64,000 nt of DNA from Pyxicephalus adspersus. Lineage: Eukaryota; Chordata; Amphibia; Anura; Pyxicephalidae. The translations under genes were made by a program, and so were the position numbers. The notes below the pieces were generated by a model. It had not been told where the DNA came from, did no database searches, and saw nothing but the letters and a program-made list of their open reading frames with translations. The stretch lies in assembly GCF_032062135.1 (NCBI RefSeq), contig NC_092859.1:111909092-111973091 (forward strand). The letters are read 5' to 3'. This document shows, piece after piece, positions 35,154 through 46,135 of this stretch. Position 1 is the first letter of the stretch. Every line of letters starts with the position of its first letter.

Positions 35154-35894
35154 CAGGTAGTCCCCGAGTTAAGTACATCCGACATACAGACTCCTAGATA
35201 CGAACGTGGGCTTCACAGCTCATGCAGGAGGGAGGCTTGATGGGGTGGAGGGGGGCAGTTTGCTGCCTGACCACTATGCCCCTGCCCTGCCCCTCAGCTA
35301 CTGCTCCTGAGTGGACAGGGGCTGGATGGGGCAGTTTGCTGCCTGCCAACCATGCCCTCACCCTGGAGCTACTGCTCGTGTGCAGGATAAAGGCTGGATG
35401 GAGAAGATGGGGGCTTTTGAATGCCCACCCACCACACAGCCTTGCAGCGGAGGTGACTGTGTGGTGGGCAGATGGTGAACTGCCCCTCTCCGCCCCCATT
35501 CATTCTCAATAGAAAGCCTGCTTGTACTGTATATATATAGCAGGAAGATGTCTGTCATCAGTACAGTACACAAGATGTGCTGATGAGTGGTGCCTTCCTG
35601 CTGTGTTAGTGTAAACTGTACAGTGCTCTGAAGAAGAGCTCATCTTCACCCCCTTTATCAACTCCATCAAGTTTACCAAAAGGTTTGCCAATATTTTTTA
35701 AGGCTGTACTGTTTTTGAAAATGGCTAGGCATTTACTGTGCATGCACAGAAAGGTAAAACTAAATATTATTTTGAGACAAACATCTCTCCTAATTGCATT
35801 TATTAAAATAATGTAGCTGTTCCGACTTACATTCAAATTCAACTTAAGAACAAACCTACAGTCCCTATATCGTATGTAACCCGGGGACTACCTG
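35154..35894. mobile_element. 741-bp non-autonomous DNA transposon, TA target, pogo/Tigger-like
   Basis: It begins 'caggtagtccccgagttaag' and ends 'cccggggactacctg', inverted copies, directly flanked by TA at 35152-35153 and 35895-35896. CAG-starting termini with a TA duplication fit the pogo/Tigger branch of Tc1/mariner. The interior (about 35230-35480) is much more GC-rich than its surroundings and contains imperfect repeats ('gggcagtttgctgcctg' twice). No transposase is encoded; the frames at 35194-35573 are accidental. A truncated copy of the right end lies at 4362-4492. Confidence 0.8.
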
Positions 35895-35896
35895 TA

Positions 35897-36164
35897 CTAA
35901 TCTCACATCAAAACATGGGTACTACCTTGGTTTTCAAAGGGCTACCAACTACTGTTACTGCTTTTAAGGAAAGGGCTCTTGGGAGATGTAGTTCTGGGGA
36001 AAAGATTTCATAAGGAAATACAAACTCTCAGCAGTTGTTTATAACAAGAATTTTTAAAGCCAGGTGATTATATACAGAAAAATAATTTTAAAATAACAAT
36101 TATACTGTGGGCTTGCACTAGAGAAGAAGATTTAAGGCTACATTTTGTTAAGAAATGAACTTGT
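35897..36164. other. Non-coding DNA
   Basis: No element recognised. 'ttgggagatgtagttctggg' at about 35980-36000 loosely resembles a ZNF143-type site on the minus strand, but a single loose match is not meaningful. Confidence 0.45.
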
Positions 36165-36366
36165 AGGACCTGATTTATTGAAGCTCTCTATAAATGTTGA
36201 AGACTATCATGGGTGAACCCAGGTGATCCAGCATATTTGTAATGGATTTGCCAACATTTGCCAAGCGATTTTAGGAAATCCACTCCAGGATTGCTGGATC
36301 ACCCAGGTTCTCCCACTATAGTCTATCTTCTTCAGTCTTAAAAAAACTTTAATAAATCAGGCCTAC
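36165..36366 (+). mobile_element. Palindromic ~220-bp MITE, complete (copy C)
   Basis: Starts 'aggacctgatttattgaagc' and ends 'ctttaataaatcaggcct'. The centre pairs 'tggatttgccaacatttgcc' with 'ttaggaaatccactcc'. The flanks 'ttg' and 'caa' extend the palindrome by a few bases, so the exact ends and target duplication are uncertain. Confidence 0.85.
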
Positions 36367-36709
36367 AATGTGATTTAGAGTACGTCTGAAAAAAAACAAA
36401 AAAATAAAATGAGCAAAAACGGAGGCTATACTTTACCTTTTATGTATGTGACGGAGATGGACCCATCTTGGAACCTACTGGTTCTGGTAACAGGCTCGGC
36501 TTGAAGAACAGCAGTCTAGTTTTTCATCTCTCAGCTCCCCCTGGGTGGGGGGGGCTTGGTTCAGTGACGATTTTGGTTTATAAAAACATTCACAAACAAT
36601 TTGACTACAAGAAGCGCAAACAAATAGGATTTCTTTAAAAGCTTCCTTCATCTGCAATTAGCGGTCTATTTTACCCATGTAAGATTGTTCCAATGTGGAT
36701 ATACTTTTA
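36367..36709. other. Non-coding DNA, perhaps an eroded T2-like piece
   Basis: 'gagtacgtctgaa' followed by an A-rich tract and 'actttaccttttatg' is faintly like the left end of the T2-like elements. Too weak to call. A G-tract lies at about 36546-36553. Confidence 0.3.
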
Positions 36710-37125
36710 TATATCTATATATACCGTACATGATGATTTAGGATTACATGATATCACCTGAACTTTGATGTAATTTGTTTGGTCTGATGAAGCAGGCTTT
36801 GTTCTGTGAAAAGTGTTATTATCTTCTATATTCATGTTGAACCCAATAGATGTTCATTTCGGTGTTCAAGCAATTCTGAATTCTGTGAAGTGTATCAATC
36901 CAAATGATGCAATACAGCAATATCAATACAGCACAGTACTCTGGTAAGCTGTAGATGCTTAGCAGCACAGTGGCCTGAACATTGTTTGTTACACTTGGTG
37001 AAACCATAATTGGTAAATGATCAGAGTTACACGATTATACTTTATTTTCCATATTGAAAGTAAACTCAAGATGGCTGACCTGGTGAAAACGAATGACCTT
37101 TAAAAAACTAAAGGCTAATCTCACC
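36710..37125 (+). repeat. Dispersed repeat, long form (pair of 27370-27590)
   Basis: Matches the 27.4-kb copy over 36715-36875 and again over about 37085-37125 ('gaatgacctttaaaaaacta'). About 210 bp (36876-37084) lies between these blocks that the other copy lacks. Either this copy holds an insertion or the other lost the segment. Confidence 0.8.
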
Positions 37126-38480
37126 TTTGTTGAAAAAAATTAAATAACCTTTCTCAGTTTTCAGTTAATTGAAATGACCTTTTTAGTTCCATCTGCATCT
37201 AGCTATGAATTTCCTAAATTGGTAAAAAAAGCATTCAGACATGTCCAATTATCCCAACATTCTGTACTGTCAGTTCCCTAAATTTCTTGCTCTGGTGATT
37301 GGCTGACTGCTGCTAGCATTTTGCTTGTTGTACAATCCTGGGACATTATGTTAGTATTTCAAGAAGACCATCCAGTTGCCTGACCCAATCTCCTGGCCTG
37401 GGGTCTAGCAACCCTATTTTGATTTAAGGCCTGCTTTAATGATATCATATTTGTTAATCAGAGACATTTTGCTCATAATTATGATGTATTGATGATGATT
37501 ATGGATGCAGCTGAATGTATTCTGAAGATTGTAAACTTGTGAACAAGTTTGTTTCTCAAATTTTATGAACCCAGTCTCATTCGCCCCGGAGTCCTCTTCA
37601 CATCAATTCTCTGAACCAGCTTTAAATCATGCGTGGTCAATATGTGTCAGCAAGTTTTCAGGTCTCAGCAGGTAATAAAAAAACAAAACTGGACAACAAC
37701 TAAAAAACTGTTGCAACAAAAGGTGTTTGAAGCAGAAAAGTTGGGTGAAATTTGGTCAGGTTGGTTGAGAATTTTCACCAGATTTGGAAACTGTTTTTTT
37801 ATTTATTTTACACAAAGCTCAGCCAATCCTAACTTAGTCTGGCAGTTAGATTGGCTGAACACAAGTTTACCTGTCAATGACAGATACAGTGCACTGTTAT
37901 ATATTGCATCTGTACTTGAATTTCTCAATCTCAAATTCTCAAAATCAAGTTTCGATCTGAGGTTGGCATAGCTCTGTTCTGATACAGAAACAAATCTGAT
38001 TTAAACTATCTTATCAATACTAGTTACTACCCTATAACAGGAATGTCTGATTAGGGACCTTGATGGTCGAATATTTAGATATTCTTTTGATGAAAGGTGT
38101 AAATTTATAATAAAAAAAAACTAATTTTGAAATTGAAATTACATACACATGGTAAAGTTTGTATGGGGTATTAGTGATTAGGTATACAAACCTTTTTTGC
38201 TGCCATTGTAGTATGTAGTATCATAATGTATGCAGCTACAGTGGTAGCTTTGAATAGTTCACATTTTAAAGAGTGGACTTCAAGCACTGTAATATAAGAG
38301 ATTACGTCTGCACCTGAGAAATTAATACATTTGGGTGAAGAAAGACTTGTCTTTGTGTGGTTCACTGCAAAATTCCAACAGTCACGTTTTTATATACAAA
38401 CACAACATTACAATGCATATGCTTACAGTTTTATTTAGTTTTTGTTCTGAGTACATGGAGGGCTTTTTTCCTTACAAAGG
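37126..38480. other. Non-coding DNA with one good hairpin
   Basis: A hairpin at 37820-37857 pairs 'cagccaatcctaact' with 'agttagattggctg' around nine bases. 'cagccaatc' also occurs in the palindrome arms at 43.4 kb, so part of this interval may be a diverged relative. The open frame at 37633-37971 crosses it and has no known domain. Confidence 0.4.
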
Positions 38481-38482
38481 TA

Positions 38483-38775
38483 CCGTGTTTTCCCGATTTT
38501 AGGACATCCCCATTAAGTAAGCCACCCCCGATTTTTAAAAAAATAATTAAAATAAGACACTCACCCTTTTATAAGACAGCTCCGGGTATCTGATCCTGCA
38601 TGTGTGTCCTTTATGCTGGCTGCAGCGTGTGAGTGATCATGAGTGACTTTCAACAATAAATGTGTACTGTAGTCTTCTTCATGGAAAAATAAGACATCCC
38701 CTGAAAATAAGACCCAGGGCATATTTTGGCATTTCAAAAAATATAAGAGAGTGCCTTATAATCGGGGAAACAGGG
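38483..38775. mobile_element. 293-bp MITE, TA target, 'ccgtgttttcccgat' ends
   Basis: The left end 'ccgtgttttcccgatttta' pairs with the right end 'ataatcggggaaacaggg', directly flanked by TA at 38481-38482 and 38776-38777. Internal phrases 'aataagacactcaccc', 'cccctgaaaataagaccc' and 'tataagacagctccggg' recur in several orientations, typical of a widespread vertebrate MITE with 'aaaataagac' ends. The TA duplication suggests Tc1/mariner; no coding capacity. Confidence 0.75.
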
Positions 38776-38777
38776 TA

Positions 38778-39219
38778 GTTGACCAAGGATCACAGCCTGA
38801 AATAGTTCATATTCACTGTGAAAGAATCTTTCAGCTCATTACCTTTCAATAATGTATAAATAAAGAAGGCTGCTTTGTAAGGACAAAGAGAAGCAGACAA
38901 CTTATAACCACACACCTGTGTTGTTTTCTTTTTGTATTTTCTGGAGTAAACTTTGCGTGGGTAAAGTGGGAGAATGTGAATTTATTGAACACTCATTCAA
39001 TTTCCAATTACTGATCTGTACAAATTGTGTTGCTTAAAGAAAAGTTTTACCTTTTGTGTGACCAGAATAAAACATATTTTTAAAACTGAACACCACAAAA
39101 ACATATTAAAATCTCTGAATTTTCTTTAACATATGAGACTGAGATGACTAAATAGAGATCAAATCTGTCAGGACTTGCGAAACAGCAGCAAATTGCAATA
39201 CTTAAAAATCAATAGACAG
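38778..39219. other. Non-coding DNA
   Basis: Nothing recognised. Confidence 0.5.
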
Positions 39220-39222
39220 TTA

Positions 39223-39443
39223 GGCCCTGATTTATTAAAGCTCTCCCAGGCTGGAGAGAATACACTTTCATCAGTGTAGCTGGGTAATCCAGAAAACCTG
39301 GAATGGATTTCCCAGTCATTAGCTATTTGTTAGCAAATGTTTTTAATCCTGGACCAGATCCATTTCAGGTTTGCTGGATCAACCAGCTTCACTGCTGAAA
39401 GTGTATTCTCTCCAGCCTTGGAGAACTTTAATAAATTAGGGCC
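39223..39443 (+). mobile_element. Palindromic ~220-bp MITE, complete (copy D, best preserved)
   Basis: Starts 'ggccctgatttattaaagct' and ends 'ctttaataaattagggcc'. It is flanked by TTA on both sides (39220-39222 and 39444-39446), which suggests a 3-bp TTA target duplication as in PIF/Harbinger elements. Arms pair along nearly the whole 221 bp: 'ctccagcctt', 'actttcatcagtg-agctgg' and 'aaacctggaatgga' all have inverted partners. The turn is 'ctatttgttagcaaatg'. Confidence 0.88.
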
Positions 39444-39446
39444 TTA

Positions 39447-41500
39447 GAGTCAATAGACACTTAAGAGACAATGACACTTTAAAAATCTTTACAGTCTACA
39501 GTTATTAGTAAATGATGGCCATAGCGTAGTTGTTCTCACTCCAACAAGTGCAGCAATACCTGATATGTGTTGCACAATTGCTGTTTAAATATCTATAATT
39601 GTGTCATCTAGTTAACATTTATACCTAATTTAAAGCATACCTAAACCCCCCAAAAAATGTAATATGGGTTACATAAGGTGATCCTTCAGAGAATATACTT
39701 CTTGTACTTTTGTATCTAGACTCATTTCCCCACTGTATGGATGTCACACAGGGTAGTCTTATGTTGATCCTCTTTTATCTAAATTAGATGGTGGATTGAG
39801 AGGCTAGACATTTCCTCAAGACAGACAGGGTTCTTTGTTTTCTTTTCAGTTCACAGAAAAAAATGCTGTATTTCTGGTAAAATCAACAGGTGTTTTCTGT
39901 ACTTGCTTTAGGTTTTAAACACCCCTCCCTCCCCCAAAAAACAAGCTCTGCAGACTGTAAATGTATTTTCTGTAAGGATATATATATACAAGGTATATAT
40001 ACCTGGCTTTTTGTTCTATTGTTTCCCCTCAAACTACATGTGTATTTGAACATGTTCATTGATTGAGAATAAAAAGATTGCTGCAGTGCTTTGTTTTATC
40101 TACCCAGAGGATGTGTCTGTAGGCAGGCAGAATAATAATTTTCCTGACAAATACTACATCTGCGTACAAGAAAACATCTATTAACACAGGATATGTACTG
40201 CTTCATATTGTGTTGCTGTAAGAATAAAAAAAGAACCTTCTATGTGATTATAAAAGACACTTTATAATACATATTCACACAGTTATTACAAATCCATGCA
40301 ATCCCGGGACAAGTGTTTTTAACTCTCCATTTGATTTGTAAATCTCTGCAATTTATTACCAAGTGATCTATCTATAGCCTGCTCTAATGCAGAGGACTGG
40401 GAGGTAAAGTCATGGCCAATTCCACCTGCTTGATAATATAGCAACTACACAGCCAGACCATGTCCAACCTGTCAATCAATCTTACTATTTAGCTATATTC
40501 AGGCCAACATTTATTTCCTAGCTCAAATCTGCAGTCCATGTTAGCTCCTGTGCTCAAGCATTCTTTGTCTGTATTGACTCCACTTTGTTTCTGGCTGCCC
40601 TGATCTGCCTTGGTCAGCGAACATTTCCACAGGTTTGACCAAAAAACATGAACTGGTACTCCTTCCAATAAAGTCCATCAATACCCTAGGGGAATGTGCT
40701 CTGTGGAGGATAGGGTGGTGTGTAATTTACCTTTTTAGGGTGCACACCCTCTACAAAGTGCAGATAGCACAAAGGGTTCACTATCCATATTGTGTTCCTT
40801 GACATACATTACTCTTCTGTTGCAGCTTCATCGTATATTAAGATGAGGATGTTTGTCTTGCTTTCCAACAGTTGGCTTTGTATGTACCAATTTTCCTCCA
40901 ATGTAGGGCAAGAAAAAAAATATTTACATTAATTATATTTGATAAAAACATATTTGTATTATATTATGTGCAAAATAGTGTTGTGAGTATAATAAATACC
41001 TTGACCCTTAGTCTGTGAAATATTGTACTGCAGTTTTAACTACCAGCAATTATTTGGGACAGAAATCTTGAGATTGAAATGTTTGTATGGATTAGTTAAT
41101 GCAAATATTATGCTAACAAAAGCAGCCTACTGTGTGCTTCATGCTGGCTAAAAGAAAATTAATATGTTATTAGCACCTCTGTGATAAGATTTTTTTTGAG
41201 GATGAGGGCTAACTACTGTAGTCTAATAGTTTTCCTGTATACAGAAGTTTTTTTTAAAAAGTTTAGCGGTGAGTTACAAAAGCAGTTTAGGTACTTCACA
41301 TATTAAATGAATTATCATTCTGCAAGGGATTATTCACTTTACATATGGAGATTCTCAGCCGTATTAGCCATCCAACCATATGCAAACAAAAATCATGTTT
41401 TTTCTTACATAATTTACTTGCATGTAGTTGGGTATGTTTTGCTAAGAGAAGTAAATCAACTTCATTAGTACTTGTGTCACCCTGTTATTGTAAAGTGATC
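39447..41500. other. AT-rich non-coding DNA
   Basis: No complete element. At 39630 'ttaaagcatacctaaaccc' resembles a left end of TTAA-type frog MITEs but no right end was found. The rest is unassigned. Confidence 0.45.
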
Positions 41501-41559
41501 TGTCTTTAAACTGTCTTTACTTTATTTTCTAGCAGATAGTAAACTACTATTCCTTTGTG

Positions 41560-42420
41560 CCACCAATGGATATTTATATGAATACTGAATACACCCGAAT
41601 CAGGGCATCTATGAGCCCCTGGAAAGTCTATTTTGCTGAATGGCAGAGTTAGATTCACTGATACATAATGTCCCAGGATGGTCTCTATTGGATCCCATTG
41701 GGAAACGCGTGGGATAGTCAATGACATCAATGCTTTCATCATCCAGGAACTGACTACACACTCCGACCACATGAGGTTTGGCATTGTCATTGTCTCCACT
41801 ATATCAGGGTTGAGTCTGAGGATTTCATTCTGGTAAGAGATAGTAGGTAAGATGACCCCGGGACAATTACTAATCCACTGCCAAACTTGTCATGCTGGAT
41901 GATGTTGCAGGTAGTATACCATTCACCACAGCGTCACCACAAAACCTGCTCTCAGCTCTAAGGAGAACCAATGGCAAACCTTCCAATTGTGGAATTCTCT
42001 GGCAAATCCTAATCGAACTGCAAGGTGTTAGGCTGTAAACACAGGTCCCACTACAGGATTTTGGGTTTACATGCCACTCTCATGGAGTCTGTTTCTCACA
42101 GTTAGCTCAAAAGCATGCACACAAGTAATCTGCTGGAAGTCATCTTGTGGGGCTCTGGCTGAGTTACTCCTGTTCCCTTCTGCACAAAGACACAGATATT
42201 GTACCTCCTGCTGGGCTATTGCTAGTCTGTGACCTTGTCCTTCTTTTCTTATGTACATACATGTCTTCTGTTCTCTCCTAATAATTGATAATGTGCTGGG
42301 GGCAAACTTACTTTCAACAGCATGTGCCAACCTAGAAGATTCAAATTGATCAAGTGTCCCCATTTTTTGAGCAATGTATTTTATGCACCATATAATTGCA
42401 TTTGGTAATAAATACATATT
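41560..42420 (-). pseudogene. Tc1-like transposase fossil
   Basis: Read on the minus strand, the frame 42417-42067 ends with 'LTVRNRLHESGM', a typical end of the DNA-binding region in a large Tc1-like family. Further on (about 41.9-42.0 kb) the DNA still spells the 'GFARE' and 'LQHD'-like landmarks. A frame near 41786 gives 'DNAKPHV', containing the second catalytic Asp. The frame at 41799-41506 resumes with 'DPIETILGHYV', the relic of the 'NPIE' block with the final catalytic Glu. Several frame changes and stops mean it is long dead. Inverted ends were not identified. Confidence 0.75.
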
Positions 42421-43096
42421 TTATTTATTTAACTTATTTAACTTTATTCTGGTCCTTTGTTGTTTACTTGAGCACAGACATTAAGATTATAAACTCTAAC
42501 TGCACAACCCAACTGTTCACTGATTCATAAATCAGCATAATGTAAAATTTGCTGCTACTGCCCCCTTCCCTCCAAAATAAAAAAGAGATTAACAAATATC
42601 TAAGCTTGCCTTGTTTTTTAGTTATTGCAATGCCAGTGAATTCAAGAAAAACGGAAGTACAAATGTCAAGCGGACTGATTATTGGAAAGATTATGAGTTT
42701 GAATAAAATGCAAACAATACATCTATATTAAGGATCATTCTTGCAGGCTGCTCATAGATAACTTAAATTTTATGAGAAAACTATGAGATATATTTATGGT
42801 ATTCAATAAAATTTAGCTCTTGGGAAAAGGTAATAAAAATTACAGACTTATTTTTTTGGTATTTTCTGCAGTTACCTATTTTTTTTTGCTAGAAAAAAAC
42901 TCCACTAGAAACATAATAATACAAAAGGTACATGTTAGTACATTTTTTAAATAAAATAGGAAAGGGTTATTACCTCTGTCAAGATCTTACTCACTGATCT
43001 GATTCACTCCATTTATTTGTCCTAGTGACCATTGTCCCCAAGACAGAAAGTGAGTTGTTAATAAAGTGATAGGATAGGTGCAAGAAAACCCTTCAG
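42421..43096. other. Non-coding DNA
   Basis: Apart from 43001-43060, which resembles 26519-26575, nothing is recognised. Confidence 0.45.
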
Positions 43097-43700
43097 TAGT
43101 GTTGGTGTACAATTGACCCGAATATGGTTCTTCGAATTCGGATAGACCCAACCCCAAAAACACGGGATTTGATGGCACAAAATCATGGGTAAAAAATGTG
43201 TTAAAAAAAATTAATGTTAAAGTAATGTATTGAATGTGTGTGATTTGTTTACCTTTTATTTTTTTAAAGGTTATCCCTCAATACCAGGATGATTCCCACG
43301 GCTGCCATGGGAATCCTCCTGTCAGTGTGGAATCCCCAGGCACTAGAGGTTAAATGGGGACAAGTCTCCCCTTTCATCACCTCTAGTGCTCTGTGACTGG
43401 CTGGGGAAAGGTAAACCCTGATGACAGCTCAAGCGTCATCAGGATTTTCCTTTCCCCAGCCAATCACAGAGCACTAGAGGTGAATGAATGGGCAGACTTG
43501 TCCCCATTTAACCTCTAATGCCGCGGATCGCACAGTTTTCTTATTGAGAAGATCCCAGATGCTAGAGGTTAATTACCCTCTAGTGCCGCGGATCACACAC
43601 TGTTCTCATTGAAACGATCCTCGGCACAAGAGTTTAAATGGGGACAAGTCTCCCCATTCAAAATCTCTAGTGCTCTCTGATTGGCTAAGGAAAGCTTTCC
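43097..43700. mobile_element. Composite foldback repeat complex
   Basis: Contains a near-perfect 180-bp palindrome (43340-43521). It also has a direct repeat of part of one arm ('aaatggggacaagtctcccc' at about 43351 and again at about 43635). A second pair of direct repeats starts 'tgccgcggatc' (about 43519 and 43584). A small hairpin ('ctagaggttaattaccctctag') lies between that pair. The segment 43280-43345 is the complement of the inner part of the 30.0-kb MITE. The left margin may be 'agtgttggtg' at 43097; the right margin is unclear. No coding sequence. Confidence 0.65.
43340..43521. repeat. Long palindrome, about 90-bp arms
   Basis: The left arm runs 'gcactagaggttaaatgggg' ... 'ctggctggggaaaggt' ... 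'cctgatgac'. The right arm is its complement with few mismatches: 'gtcatcagg' ... 'cctttccccagcca' ... 'ccccatttaacctctaatgc'. The turn is about ten bases around 43430. It would fold into a long stem as RNA or single-stranded DNA. Confidence 0.9.
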
Positions 43701-45982
43701 TATTTGTATGTTTATTGCAATGGGTCCAGGGAATACATGGGATTTTGAGGCAAACATTTAGAACAAGGTATCTGCAGGCACCTCTATTTACTAGCTGTTA
43801 CTAGAACCGTATAACTAGCTGCCTTGCTTTACAAGTCTCAAGGGTGATCATGTCAATCTTCAGTAAAATGTTTTTTATGCTGAAATGATAACACTACTAT
43901 GTTCACCCCTCCCATAAAACGGGTAATATACTGATATGATTGTTTATAATTAAAGTTTTGATCTCTAGTATTTACTGACATGGCATTTACCATGTTTATT
44001 ACCTTAGGATCAGCAAAACACTGTGGCAAACCCCACATGCCACAGTGGAGACCGGTGGTGATTGTTTAAAACACCCTAATTACCCGTTTCTCTGCAATAG
44101 CAACTGTTTTATATGTGCAGTTGTAATTAATGGGCAGTGTATGCCACAAATAAGTATGGATGATCAGTTACTTTATATTCTAATGAACAAATTATTCTAG
44201 TGATCACTAATTTAGAGGAATTATGGTATGGCAAAAAAAACATACCATAAAATTGGTAATTCTCTCAAGAATTTAGAACAATAAAAGTGGTGATTGGAAT
44301 AGATAAAATGTCAAATCAAAAAGTGGTGATCCAGATCAGATCTCCTAACTTCAGAGTTGTTGTAAATTAAATATCCCACCTCGGTCCTTGTTTTTTTTTC
44401 TACAGGGCTTGCGTGCATTGACCAATTTACTCCTATCATGCGTCAGGCTCACCCATAGGGATAAATGGATGTTCAAGGTGAAAAGGACGTTTCTGGGACA
44501 TTTTCTTTTCAAAAGCTGTGTGGAACTAGGCAGGGGTACACAACAAATATCCTTGGAATGAGCAGGAAGGCTGCTCTTCGGTATGTGGGAGTTATTTAAA
44601 CTACAACTGTAGTAAAGGTTCAGTTGTCTTCTAGGTAGCATGATACAAAACAATAAATCAGGAACAAGCAGAGAAGAACAACATTGGTGCTTAAGATGAC
44701 ATTGCCTTTTAAATGACATTGATGTATTCCCTAGTATAACATAAAAATGATATTGTTAAAAACAAAGCACGTGTAATTTACAATTACTAAACCAATTCTT
44801 GTTTAACAGCTCGCTGAAGTGAACAAAGCAATTTTTCCACAGAATGCATTCACTTGGAGTGTGATTTTTTAGTTGGCGAAGACAGTAGTTTACCTGGCAA
44901 AATGTAATGGCTTCCATCTGACATAATAATTCAGAGGCCATAGTAAATGATGGCCTGGCTCTGTGTGATTCCCAATAAAAAAGAGAAAGCTTTCTGAGTG
45001 ACAAGAAGCACACAATGGGTGTGCCAGTCTCCCATTCTGAAAGGGTCATGGTCTGGGAGTAAAAAATAGACAGTACATGGTGGATCTCCCTGACATTAAT
45101 ATCTTTCCCGACAGTATTGTTAATACTCAGTTGCTTAAAACTGCAGTTGACTTAGAAACTATAAGACAAATATTCTGTCTCGCATGAAAATATCGGCAAG
45201 AAACAGGGTGTTTCAGAATAGACATAATAACATTTTACAAGTATTTCTGTTGTATTGTGCTTTTTTCTTTTTGCTGTTTTTTTTCCTACTGTGAGCAAAG
45301 TGACCTAGTCAGAATTATTGTTATAATATTCAAAGCAAGAGGTAGAGAATTTGACAGCTCGTAAATAATAACAACATAACTATCAAAAGAATTGTCTTTT
45401 CTGAACAGAGTTAAAAGTAGATGCAAACCCGAATGGCATTTAATTTGGTAAAGCCCCGTGTATCATAAACATTTTTTAATAAATACTTTGCAGCTTTTTT
45501 TTTATTCTTTGTTGCATGCAGTGCTGCCGATATCCTGCCATCTCTAGGCAGCCACTTTCTATCTACTTGCATTTGAGCGATGACTGCATACCTTTTCTCA
45601 GAGCAGGTCTGATGGAGACAACAATGGACCATGCCTGCATAATGTATATCAGAACAGCTACTTGTACTTTCCATCTAAAGCCCCTGTGACAGGGCAACAA
45701 TACAGAAGTACAATTGAAAGACAGGATTCAAAAACCAATATTCTGTATCAAAAATTGCTGAAATCATATATTTTATTTTTATGAAAGCTGCAGATTTAAA
45801 AATATTAACAATGACCTATGAAATCATATTTTTAATAAGTAAAATAATAATTTGAACTATTTGGTTTTAAAATTCAAACTATGGCCGTATGCTTTTTAAA
45901 TAAATCAAGATAAGACATGGGTGTTAGAAATGTGGAACTGCATTCCATCATTAAAAAGTAGAGGACTAGAAGCCTGTCTTTA
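43701..45982. other. Non-coding DNA, candidate conserved intervals at 44760-45060 and 45400-45680
   Basis: No transposon recognised. The two intervals named are balanced in composition with long non-repetitive stretches. Each contains a minus-strand open frame (44756-45049, 97 residues; 45411-45674, 87 residues) without any domain I know. I lean to non-coding because neither shows splice-flanked exon structure that I can confirm. Confidence 0.35.
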
Positions 45983-46135
45983 GACCATGGATTATTACTA
46001 TTATTATTTTTACAAAGGGGCTAACATATTGCACAGCGCTGTAGAAAAATTAGAGGCTGCAAATGGCAAACCTGTATATATAGCATGTGCTAACTCGGAG
46101 CAGGGAATGAGGAATCCGCCCTATTGAGCCTACAA
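45983..46135 (-). mobile_element. L2 3' tail, minus orientation
   Basis: On the plus strand it reads an (ATT)-rich microsatellite, then 'aacatattgcacagcgctgt', 'ggctgcaaatggca' and 'cctacaatctag'. These are the complements of the L2 3' UTR phrases seen at 9.15-9.29 kb ('agcgctgcgtaatatgttgg', 'ctagaatgtaagctc'). The sequence to about 46390 may be another repeat with no family assigned. Confidence 0.65.

Noticed and set aside
35194..35573. Overlapping open frames of 71-101 residues on both strands
   Set aside because: They lie inside the GC-rich core of the 741-bp transposon, where stop codons are rare by composition; no domain is recognisable.
35975..36000. ZNF143-type promoter site
   Set aside because: A single imperfect match without CpG-rich context or transcript evidence is not meaningful.
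43340..43521. microRNA precursor
   Set aside because: The stem is about 90 bp with both arms repetitive elsewhere in the window, far longer than a typical precursor; a transposon foldback explains it better.
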